From CAZHGD01 sp964531735 (GTDB taxonomy: Bacteria > Armatimonadota > UBA10988): 14,533 bases of DNA. Position numbers and translations under genes: made by a program. The notes below the pieces were generated by a model, which was given only the letters and a program-made list of their open reading frames with translations, searched no databases and was not told where the DNA came from. How positions within the stretch are numbered: the stretch's first letter is position 1; each line of letters starts with the position of its first letter. Positions 10,001 through 14,533 of this stretch are shown here, piece after piece. The stretch is taken from NCBI GenBank assembly GCA_964531735.1, contig CAZHGD010000190.1:1-14533 (forward strand), given 5' to 3'.

Positions 10001-10425
10001 TGCAGCCGGTGCTCGACCGGGCCTGCATCTCCTGCCACGCCGGCGACCGTCCGGCCGGTGGCCTGGACCTGTCGGGCCGCCCGAAGGACGGCTTCAGCGC
10101 GGCCTACTGGGCGCTCTGCGGCCCGGCCGAAGCGTTCCACGGTGGTGGCACCAATCCCGGCCAGGCGGCCACGGCCCTGGTGCCGCGCTTCGGCCAGCGC
10201 AACCAGGTGCAGGTGACGCCACCCGGTGGTCTCTACGGTGCCCGCGGCAGTCGCCTGCTCAAGCTGCTGCGCGCGGGGCACCACGACGTGCGCCTGACGC
10301 TGGATGACTACCGCCGCCTGGCGGCCTGGATCGACCTCAACGCGGTCTGCTACGGCGTCTACGACGCGGCGGACCAGGCGCGGCAGTTGCGTGGCGAGGC
10401 GGTGCCGGTGCCGGTGATCCAGTAG
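7078..10425 (+). CDS. Secreted HzsA-related protein: beta-propeller with two CXXCH heme motifs
   Basis: A 1115-residue exported protein. Residues 1-21 are a signal peptide ending ARA before DE. About 93-245 is a beta-sandwich, carbohydrate-binding-like domain; 400-431 is Ala-rich helical; 510-800 carries PD40/TolB-type propeller repeats (NTDGTGLRQLT, LPDGDVVF, MNPDGTNQM); 850-1100 resembles the C-terminal part of hydrazine synthase subunit alpha. The heme-c motifs are C933-A-G-C936-H937 and C983-I-S-C986-H987, the second in a QPVLD..C.SCH context like Planctomycete cytochromes. The C-terminal pattern LDDYRRLAAWIDLN is typical of these relatives. Anammox HzsA makes hydrazine with partner subunits, but no HzsB/HzsC is nearby and both hemes sit at the C-terminus, so hydrazine synthesis is unlikely; an electron-transfer or redox role on an external substrate is inference. 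The ATG has GGAG at 7068-7071. It is divergent from the kinase/GH20 unit. Confidence 0.88.
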   Translation: MWRVTAALLLTLPGLGAARADEVRLGGLLPGVPETALAQRVGLTMAQPPAATSPGDTVRPAVLAWPPARADSGAPVALLTLSLGVAAPDGDRGYARLSYRTSTWYGSTFWTGPDWTRVGRDWHHPGERTPSIRCFQIPRDGSVSLRGRVRKLHLDGDGVRVSIRHNQRTIWQQDLAGKDDVGVDPQLTLAVKAGDRLRFVVDKLGGISCDTTGWDPQVVYADGTVCQASRSFGDRQGTGGWYYEMDGQAAPAPVLYTLDGGLLRRAQTPGIGETLTGDERRALPLLIFFEPETDTGLAVALDAAGPWQATSAYGDDGRLHCRLAAAPTADGALPRVHLAAVEGSWIDGLRLLRPGGVPALAEGAAAARRQVLQGLSHQPEAELLAMVQDEWLREDRLGDDLAAYAAAAARHRAALAALAAELGQTVPEVAASGDARCDWQRVRLLKRQVALSNPLLGRSPLLFCQRVPPRYNHLVMQYFGWRQRAGGSLAVLPRPGVSLARQDLLDAQLPAGSYLEPRLSYDGGRVLLAFVAARPEGLEPGLLPVNEAGGEDGYYHLYVVNTDGTGLRQLTSGPYDDMMGTWLPDGDVVFCSTRRQGYSRCFGPQFSRRWHSYTLHRLNPDTGAIQRLSVNDVSEWFPEVGADGRLLFARWDYIDRDAVTHQNLWSMNPDGTNQMAVWGNATPKPHCMFQAKAVPHSRRIAFTASAHHAVTGGPICLLDPAVDSASDLKAVTRVTPLPFPEAEGRLAEYYESPWPLSERYFLTAYSPWPLPFEGEANPRHHLGLYLLDAAGNRELLYRAPRVGCTNPTPLRARPAPPVVATTLPVQRPALGRITIADVYEGLGEVPRGTIREVRVVQILPKTTFVANSPAIGLAGEENARVILGTAPVDADGSAHFEGPAGKPLLFQLLDAQGQAYQTMRSTTSLQPGERLSCAGCHEPRMAAPTVRRTAAARRTASTLRTDALAGEPFSFPRQVQPVLDRACISCHAGDRPAGGLDLSGRPKDGFSAAYWALCGPAEAFHGGGTNPGQAATALVPRFGQRNQVQVTPPGGLYGARGSRLLKLLRAGHHDVRLTLDDYRRLAAWIDLNAVCYGVYDAADQARQLRGEAVPVPVIQ

Positions 10426-10588
10426 CGGCGGGCGGGTCGGCAGGTGAGTTGGCGCGTAGCCGAGAGCGCCGGCGCGGCGGGAGGAGGGCAGGGCGAAGAC
10501 CGGTCGCGGCCTTGCCGCCAGCGGTGAGGAGAGGCCGTCAGGCCCCGTCTCGAAGCGCGGCCTCCTCAGGTACTGGCGGATCGGGGGC

Positions 10589-10620
10589 GGCGGCGGCCTG
10601 GCAATGGCTTGGCCGCCGCC
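10589..10620 (+). terminator. Strong GC stem-loop, possible terminator of the HzsA-like gene
   Basis: GGCGGCGGCC at 10589-10598 pairs perfectly with GGCCGCCGCC at 10611-10620 around a 12-base loop. It lies about 165 bases past the stop of the HzsA-like gene. There is no U-run, so intrinsic termination is uncertain. Confidence 0.35.
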
Positions 10621-10681
10621 CTGGCGAGGAGGGCCACCGCGGATGGCCAAGGTGGCGGCGGCCTTTGGCATGGGCGGACTA

Positions 10682-10708
10682 TGGCGCCCTATCAAAGGCA
10701 GGGCGCCA
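10682..10708. repeat. Nine-bp perfect stem-loop
   Basis: TGGCGCCCT at 10682-10690 and AGGGCGCCA at 10700-10708 pair around an A-rich nine-base loop. It lies between two converging genes and could serve transcripts from either side. No U-tract is seen. Confidence 0.45.
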
Positions 10709-10759
10709 CATGGACGGGCCACAGGGCCCAGCTAAGTAGCCGCTCGGAGATCCTGTCCG

Positions 10760-10845
10760 GTAGGGACGGGGCCTGGTGCCCGCCCTGTCACTGCCCGGTT
10801 GGCGCTTGGTGGCCCGCAGCCGGGCGACCCAAGGGTCGCCCCTAC
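10760..10845. repeat. BIME-like composite palindromic repeat
   Basis: The element starts with GTAGGG and ends with CCCTAC, inverted ends about 85 bases apart. Its right half contains a perfect hairpin, GGGCGACCC (10822-10830) and GGGTCGCCC (10833-10841), with a two-base loop. The left half holds a looser GC palindrome beginning GTAGGGACGGGG. Similar GTAGGGGCGACC...GGTCGCCC palindromes are scattered between genes in many bacterial genomes; that comparison is from memory. No other copy occurs in this window. Confidence 0.65.
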
Positions 10846-10962
10846 GGGACAACATCACCGGCAGGCTGCTTAGGGGCAGCGGCCAACGCTGTCTCGGGAC
10901 CGCCGGGGCCGTCCTTGGCAGGACGAGCCGGTCGGTCCGCGCCGATCTGGCCCGGCCAGGGC

Positions 10963-11352
10963 TCAGTGCACGCCCAGCAGCGCCGCGCTGCCCAGCAGCA
11001 TGACGCAGCCCAATGCCAGCACCAAACCCACCACCAGCGATGCCAGCCAGGCCACGATGGCCGCCAGGGCACTCTTGCCGAAGGTGGTGTTGAACACCGA
11101 CATGCCCACCAGGGCCGTGGTGAGAAAGCCACCGAACACCGTGAACAAGCCGCCGACCAGTGGGAGGTGCCGCAGCACGACCAACGCGAGACCGGTCATA
11201 CCCGCCACCGCCAGCGCTTTGCCATAGCTGCGGCCGCGGATCTGGGCGAAGTTGGCCCCGACCATCAGGAACCCGGCCTGCAGGGCCAAGCAGATGGCGA
11301 CCGCCACGAGGTAGACGACTTGCCGCGTCACAAACGCTTCCAGTCCGTGCAT
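10963..11352 (-). CDS. Small four-helix membrane protein of unknown function
   Basis: I do not recognise this 129-residue protein. It is strongly hydrophobic, with likely membrane helices at about 11-34, 44-62, 64-86 and 93-127; the last is long enough to be a re-entrant pair. Short linkers carry basic residues (RGRSYGK near 38-44). It has no signal peptide apart from helix 1 and no catalytic motif I can name. The reading frame extends upstream to 11424, but ATG 11350-11352 is preferred: AAGGGG lies six bases before it and the upstream 24 residues are polar and unlike the rest. The gene stands alone, divergent from the DUF4279-like gene and converging on the HzsA-like gene. Hydrophobic periodicity in a frame not explained by other genes makes it likely real. 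Confidence 0.65.
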   Translation of the reverse strand: MHGLEAFVTRQVVYLVAVAICLALQAGFLMVGANFAQIRGRSYGKALAVAGMTGLALVVLRHLPLVGGLFTVFGGFLTTALVGMSVFNTTFGKSALAAIVAWLASLVVGLVLALGCVMLLGSAALLGVH

Positions 11353-11412
11353 CTCGAACCCCTTCCACGCCACGCCGGCCCCGAGTCGGTGCCGCCGGGA
11401 GCCGACGCTGTG

Positions 11413-11441
11413 AGCTTGCCCCATGTCACTGCGGGTGTCAA
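11413..11441 (-). promoter_or_regulatory. Candidate promoter of the small membrane-protein gene
   Basis: On the minus strand a perfect TTGACA -35 (complement at 11436-11441) is followed after 17 bases by CAAGCT (complement at 11413-11418), a poor -10. It lies about 60-90 bases upstream of the ATG. The -35 match is good, the -10 weak. Confidence 0.3.
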
Positions 11442-11533
11442 GTCACACCGGCGGCCTTCGTGGGGCCACGCGAGTCGCGCCTGATGCCCGCCGACACGTC
11501 CAGCGCCACCGCGCCGAAGGCCAGCGGTTGGGC

Positions 11534-11539
11534 TATAGT
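11534..11539 (+). promoter_or_regulatory. Candidate -10 box placing transcription start at the ATG
   Basis: TATAGT matches the -10 consensus at five of six positions. It ends seven bases before ATG 11547, so transcription would begin at or within a base or two of the start codon. No convincing -35 is seen 17 bases upstream. Confidence 0.4.
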
Positions 11540-11546
11540 GACGAGG

Positions 11547-12023
11547 ATGAACGGCAACTCAGGTGACATCTGGATTGAGACCGCGCTCGGCGTGGTGGGA
11601 GACGCACTTGACCCCCGCGAACTGACCGAGGCCCTTGAGACCGGACCAGCCCGCGCTTGGGCCAGAGGGGAGCCGTACCGCCTCCACAGCGGCGAGGTCA
11701 GGCAGAGGCCGACTGGGTACTGGGAGTACGTGCCGCCGGCGACTGGTGCGTCGGCCTCCATGGAGCCCGGTATCGAGAGCATACTCGCGTTGCTGGAGCG
11801 TCACGAGGCCCGCTTCCGGGCGGCCACCGCCGGTACGTGCGTGACCATGAACTGCAGTTGGCAGGGCAGCACTGGACTCGGCGGCCCATTCTTCTCGGCC
11901 GAGATCCTGCGGCGCATGGGCCGTCTAGGCATTCAGCTCCATGTGGAGTTCTGCGTGCCGCCGAACTGGGGACCGACGGCGGAAGCCGGTACCGTTGGCG
12001 GCGACTGGTCGCCGCAGGAATGA
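11547..12023 (+). CDS. DUF4279-like protein
   Basis: A 158-residue soluble protein resembling the DUF4279 family, whose function is not established. The features that suggest this are IWIETAL...LDPRELTEALETGPARAWARGE near the N-terminus, then TGYWEYV, a middle helix (SILALLERHEARF), and a C-terminal GLGGPFFSAEILRRMGRLGIQLHVEF pattern. The match is from memory and was not searched. The frame is open far upstream, with another ATG at 11484. I prefer ATG 11547 because family-like sequence begins just after it and a TATAGT -10 box precedes it. There is no Shine-Dalgarno at a usable distance (GAGG touches the ATG), which suggests a leaderless mRNA. It stands alone, divergent from the membrane-protein gene and ahead of the ArsR operon, with its own likely control. 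Confidence 0.68.
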   Translation: MNGNSGDIWIETALGVVGDALDPRELTEALETGPARAWARGEPYRLHSGEVRQRPTGYWEYVPPATGASASMEPGIESILALLERHEARFRAATAGTCVTMNCSWQGSTGLGGPFFSAEILRRMGRLGIQLHVEFCVPPNWGPTAEAGTVGGDWSPQE

Positions 12024-12051
12024 CCGTAGGTATAGAGAGCGCTACCGGTCA
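12021..12051 (+). terminator. Stem-loop at the end of the DUF4279-like gene
   Basis: TGACCGTAG, which begins with the stop codon at 12021, can pair with CTACCGGTCA at 12042-12051, leaving one bulged base. The loop is about 12 bases and no U-run follows. It may be a weak terminator separating this gene from the ArsR operon. Confidence 0.3.
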
Positions 12052-12106
12052 TCTGGCGTGAGGGCTGCGGTCTGGCGGCAGTTGCTTACCGCGACTCGCC
12101 CCTCGC

Positions 12107-12130
12107 GTATATTCGAAATTGCGCATATCC
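12107..12130. promoter_or_regulatory. Dyad operator, probable ArsR-type repressor site
   Basis: A 24-base dyad centred between 12118 and 12119 has nine of twelve matching base pairs, with the symmetric core ATAT.CG.AATT.CG.ATAT. It is AT-rich in GC-rich surroundings and overlaps the -35 of the promoter before the ArsR-type gene. Length and symmetry fit a winged-helix dimer, so autoregulation is the natural reading. Binding is inferred. Confidence 0.65.
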
Positions 12131-12147
12131 TCAACCAGGCGTAGACT
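12119..12147 (+). promoter_or_regulatory. Candidate promoter of the arsR-hyfB-like operon
   Basis: TTGCGC at 12119-12124 and TAGACT at 12142-12147 are separated by exactly 17 bases. The -35 matches three of six positions and the -10 four of six. The -35 lies inside the dyad operator, which would let a bound repressor exclude RNA polymerase. The start codon follows about 40 bases after the -10. Confidence 0.5.
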
Positions 12148-12186
12148 GCCGGGCGGGGCGTGGCACCGGTCGCGCGAGGTGTGGGC

Positions 12187-12546
12187 ATGGATGATGCGCT
12201 GCGGCGCTTCAAGGCGGAAATCTTCCAGGCGTTGGCGCATCCGACCCGGATCGCCATGGTCGAGCTGCTGCGTGACGGCGAGATCAGCGCCGGCACCATC
12301 ATCGAGCGCCTGGGCATCGAGCAGGCCAATGCCTCGCAGCACCTGGCCATCCTGCGGGCCAAGTGGATCGTGTCCAACCGCAAGGAAGGCAATCAGGTCT
12401 TCTACTCCATTCGTAGTCCCTTGCTACTCGAGGTGCTGGCCGTCATGCGGACCTACTTCGAGCAGCACCTGACCGAGGCCAGCGGCATGTTGGCCTCGAT
12501 CCAGCAGGAGGGCGTGCCACGCGCGGGTGAGCCGGACGGGCCGTAA
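12187..12546 (+). CDS. ArsR-family winged-helix transcriptional repressor
   Basis: A 119-residue DNA-binding regulator that most likely represses its own operon. The winged-helix domain spans about 8-85: FQALAHPTRIAMVELL is the usual ArsR opening, the recognition part is IIERLGIEQANASQHLAILRAKWIV, and the wing is SNRKEGNQVFYSI. A helix (LLLEVLAVMRTYFEQHL) then gives the dimer interface. The protein has no cysteine, so the ELCVC metal site and the thiol/persulfide switch known in other ArsR proteins are both absent; the inducer is unknown. The start is ATG 12187, with GAGGT at 12176-12180; an in-frame GTG at 12160 is less likely. The stop is two bases before the next start codon, so the two genes are in one operon and probably translationally coupled. 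Confidence 0.93.
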   Translation: MDDALRRFKAEIFQALAHPTRIAMVELLRDGEISAGTIIERLGIEQANASQHLAILRAKWIVSNRKEGNQVFYSIRSPLLLEVLAVMRTYFEQHLTEASGMLASIQQEGVPRAGEPDGP

Positions 12547-12548
12547 TC

Positions 12549-14021
12549 ATGAGTGTGGACGTACCGTCGTTCGCCGTGGGCCTGGCCTGCGGCATCTGGA
12601 GCCTGACGTTGCTCGCGGCTGGCGGCCGCGGCGCGTCACGGCTGTGGAGCGCGTTGCTGGGGCTGGGTGGCGCGGCCGCGCTGGCCGGTGGCGGGCTGGC
12701 GTTGGTCACCGCGCCGCAGACGCTGGGATGGCCCTGGCCGCTGGCCTTCGGGCAGACCTGGTTCGCCTGGCGGCTCGATCCCCTGGCCGGCTGGTTCGTG
12801 GCGGTCATCGGGCTGATCGCCGTCGCGTGCAGCCTCTACCTGCCGGGCTACCTCGCGCACCTGGGCGAGCGGGCTGATGGACGCCTGCTGTGGCCGGCGC
12901 TCGGCCTGCTGCTGAGCAGCATGGTGGCGGTGGTGTTGGCGGCCAACGCCCCCACGTTCATGATCGCCTGGGAGCTGATGTCGCTCAGCTCCTTCGCGCT
13001 GGTCGCCACCGATCACCAGCGGCCGGCGAACCGGCAGGCCGCGCTGGTCTACCTCGGCGCCACGCGTCTCGGCACGGCGTTCCTGATCGGCGGCTTCCTC
13101 TGGGCGCACGCGCTGACCGGTAGCTGGACCTTCGCCGACTGGCATCTGACCGGCGCCAGCGCGCTCGGGCCGGGCCTGCTGGTGCTCCTCGGGCTGGGCG
13201 TCAAAGCCGGCCTGTGGCCGTTCCACCTGTGGCTGCCCATCGCGCATCCGGCGGCGCCGTCGCCGGTCTCGGCGCTGATGAGCGGTGTGATGGTCAAGGT
13301 CGCCGTCTATGCCATGGTGCGGTTGCTGGTGCTGCACCCCGCCATGACGCACCCGGCGCTCGGCGTGACGCTGCTGGCGCTCGGCACCATCTCGGCCTTC
13401 TGGGGCGTGCTCTTCGCGCTCCTGCAACACGACCTGAAGCGGCTGCTCGCCTATCACACCGTCGAGAACGTCGGCCTGATCGTCATGGGCGCGGGCACGG
13501 CGCTGGTGGCCGGTGACCTGGGCCTGCCGCTGGTGGCGCGGTTGGCGCTGTCCGCGGGGCTGTGGCACGTGCTGAACCATGCGGTGTTCAAGTCGCTGCT
13601 GTTCCTGGGTGCCGGCGCGGTGGACGCCGCCTGCGGCACGCGCGACCTGGAGCGGCTGGGCGGGCTGGGCCAGCGGATGCCGGTGACCTGCGCCTGTTTC
13701 GTGCTGGCCAGCGCGGCCATTTGCGCGCTGCCGCCGCTGAACGGCTTCGCCAGTGAGTGGCTGCTCTACCAGAGCCTGGTGCACCTGGCCGCCGGCGCGG
13801 CGCCGCCGGCCGTCCGGTTCGGGGCGCTGCTGCTGCTCGGCTGGATCGCGCTGATCGGCGCCATGGCGCTGGCCTGCTTCGTCAAGGCGACCGGGGTGGC
13901 GTTCTGCGGCCGGCCGCGCACGGCGGCGGCGGCCACGGCGCACGAGGGCACCGCCGGCATGGGCGCGGCTTTACGCTGGCCCTGTCCGACGTCGGCCAGA
14001 TCTACTTCCTGCCGCAGCTGA
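12549..14021 (+). CDS. Hydrogenase-4 subunit B / NuoL-like proton-pumping subunit, 3' part replaced
   Basis: An integral membrane subunit of the antiporter-like family (HyfB, NuoL, MrpA), which moves protons or sodium in complex I-type enzymes. The N-terminal sequence (RLDPLAGWFVAVIGLIAVACSLYLPGYL) is closest to HyfB. Family residues are present: E142 in AWELMSLSSF, K219 in VKAGLWPFH, the HPAAPSPVSALMSG loop, K297 in HDLKRLLAYHTVENVG, and K446 in the later helix. At H465-E466 the sequence still matches HyfB (AHE..), then family similarity stops near residue 472 (about base 13964). The remaining codons to the stop at 14021 are an out-of-frame reading of an unrelated gene. HyfB proteins are normally about 650 residues, so roughly the last quarter is missing. 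The gene follows the ArsR repressor by two bases, with only a weak ribosome site. The expected partners (HyfC/E/F-like or hydrogenase genes) are not present after the joint. Confidence 0.9.
   Translation: MSVDVPSFAVGLACGIWSLTLLAAGGRGASRLWSALLGLGGAAALAGGGLALVTAPQTLGWPWPLAFGQTWFAWRLDPLAGWFVAVIGLIAVACSLYLPGYLAHLGERADGRLLWPALGLLLSSMVAVVLAANAPTFMIAWELMSLSSFALVATDHQRPANRQAALVYLGATRLGTAFLIGGFLWAHALTGSWTFADWHLTGASALGPGLLVLLGLGVKAGLWPFHLWLPIAHPAAPSPVSALMSGVMVKVAVYAMVRLLVLHPAMTHPALGVTLLALGTISAFWGVLFALLQHDLKRLLAYHTVENVGLIVMGAGTALVAGDLGLPLVARLALSAGLWHVLNHAVFKSLLFLGAGAVDAACGTRDLERLGGLGQRMPVTCACFVLASAAICALPPLNGFASEWLLYQSLVHLAAGAAPPAVRFGALLLLGWIALIGAMALACFVKATGVAFCGRPRTAAAATAHEGTAGMGAALRWPCPTSARSTSCRS
13955..13975. 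other. Chimeric joint between two unrelated genes
   Basis: Left of this point the plus-strand frame of 12549 encodes HyfB/NuoL-like sequence. Right of it a different plus-strand frame (the one containing 13970-13972) encodes LysR-type effector-domain sequence beginning FTLALSDVG. The switch is abrupt, with no repeat, target duplication or insertion element around it. The exact base cannot be fixed because either reading is plausible for a few codons. An assembly error is the simplest explanation. Confidence 0.8.
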
Positions 14022-14533
14022 TGGAGACCCTGGCGTGCGAAGCGCCAGGCATCAGCCTGCGCACCGTCGGGCTGGGCGATGCGGAGCTGGCGGCCGCCAT
14101 GGCCGACGGGCGGGTCGACCTGGCGCTGGGCTGGCTGCCGCAGTTGCAGTCGGGGTTCTTCCAGCAGGTGCTGTTTCGCCAGGGCTACGTGTGCCTGCTG
14201 CGCGCCGGGCATCCGGCGGCCGCGCTGCCGTGGAACCGCGCCAGCTACCGCGCCTGTGACCACGTGCACGTGCAGGCCGGCGGTTCGGGCCACGGCCGCA
14301 TCGAGGCGCAGCTGCAGCAGCTGGGCCTGCTGCGCCGCGTGCGCCTGACCATGCCCGACTACCTGGCGCTGGGCCACGTGCTGCTGCACACCGACCTGGT
14401 GGCCACCGTGCCCGAGCGCTTTGCCCAACGCATCTGCGACACGCTGCCGCTGGCCGTGCGGCCGCTGCCGGCGCGGCTGCCACGCTCGGTCATCCACCAG
14501 GTCTGGCACGCGCGGGCGCACCGCGAGCCGGCG
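13964..14533 (+). pseudogene. LysR-family regulator fragment: effector-binding domain only, runs off the edge
   Basis: About 190 codons in one open frame encode the substrate-binding domain of a LysR-type transcriptional regulator, most like the aromatic-compound (NahR/DntR-like) branch of betaproteobacteria. Recognisable parts are FTLALSDVGQIYFLPQLMETL at the domain start, GDAELAAAMADGRVDLALGWLP, the GYVCLLRAGHP strand, a middle segment near VQAGGSGHGRIEAQL, DYLALGHVLLHTDLVATVPERFAQ, and VIHQVWHAR at the edge. The N-terminal winged helix-turn-helix (about 90 residues) that should precede it is absent; HyfB-like sequence lies there instead. There is no start codon or ribosome site at the joint. 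The 3' end lies outside the window. As it stands it cannot be a working regulator; in its source genome it was probably intact. Confidence 0.88.

Larger units (their letters stand above)
10426..10962. other. Hairpin-rich non-coding region
   Basis: These 537 bases lie between the converging ends of the HzsA-like gene and the small membrane-protein gene. I see no credible gene, tRNA or rRNA: open frames here lack family-like sequence and reach into neighbouring genes as shadows. The region instead holds several inverted repeats: 10531-10537 with 10558-10564, 10589-10598 with 10611-10620, 10682-10690 with 10700-10708, and the composite palindrome at 10760-10845. GGCGGCGGCC also recurs directly at 10654-10663, so alternative pairings are possible. 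Transcripts from both flanking genes run into it, which fits a two-way termination zone, but none of the hairpins has a good U-tract. Confidence 0.65.

Noticed and set aside
7078..10425. True hydrazine synthase and an anammox organism
   Set aside because: There are no HzsB or HzsC genes, no N-terminal heme site, and the neighbours are a glycosidase and a sensor kinase, which fits the broader HzsA-related family of heterotrophs.
9385..10722. 445-codon open frame on the minus strand
   Set aside because: Mostly antisense to the HzsA-like gene, including its heme-motif region; no family-like pattern.
10679..11368. 229-codon minus-strand frame covering the palindromic repeat
   Set aside because: It overlaps the small membrane protein in another frame, and its C-terminal part is a translation of the palindromic repeat.
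12636..13943. 435-codon open frame on the minus strand
   Set aside because: Antisense to the HyfB/NuoL-like gene; protein is dominated by Arg, Gln, His and Glu repeats typical of shadow frames.
13766..14521. 251-codon minus-strand frame crossing the chimeric joint
   Set aside because: It is antisense to both real reading frames and only appears to bridge the joint; no domain is visible.

Overview
The window is a GC-rich bacterial stretch that looks like a contig from an uncultivated organism. The protein mix is typical of heterotrophs of the Planctomycetota/Lentisphaerota/Verrucomicrobiota group: a secreted GH20 beta-hexosaminidase, a large secreted relative of hydrazine synthase subunit alpha (HzsA) with two C-type heme motifs, and a very large orphan hybrid histidine kinase. 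I infer this placement from gene content only; there is no rRNA or tRNA to confirm it. The last ~570 bases look like a different genome, most like a high-GC betaproteobacterium.

Layout. Positions 1-75 hold a palindromic repeat: a 22-bp perfect hairpin plus direct copies of a 16-base unit, of the kind found with REP-associated (RAYT/Y1) transposases. On the minus strand a hybrid sensor kinase (2807-6718) is followed after 61 bases by the GH20 glycosidase (94-2745), probably one transcription unit. A 359-base divergent region (6719-7077) separates these from the plus-strand HzsA-like cytochrome/beta-propeller protein (7078-10425). A 537-base non-coding region (10426-10962) is full of hairpins and includes a BIME-like composite palindrome. 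Next come a small four-helix membrane protein of unknown function on the minus strand (10963-11352), a divergent DUF4279-like protein (11547-12023) that may be translated from a leaderless mRNA, and an ArsR-type repressor (12187-12546) with a clear dyad operator over its promoter. The repressor gene lies 2 bases from a hydrogenase-4 subunit B / NuoL-like proton-pumping membrane subunit (12549 onward).

The most striking feature is a break near 13964. The HyfB/NuoL-like protein loses its family sequence at about residue 472 of an expected ~650. In another frame the sequence becomes, without interruption, the substrate-binding domain of a LysR-family regulator lacking its DNA-binding part, and this runs off the end. 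This is most simply an assembly chimera, less probably a real recombination joint.

Working picture: the kinase, GH20 enzyme and HzsA-like protein form a divergent cluster that may couple sensing of an external signal to glycan attack and a periplasmic or exported heme protein. The ArsR-HyfB pair is a separate ion-pumping or hydrogenase/respiratory operon whose remaining genes are lost at the joint.
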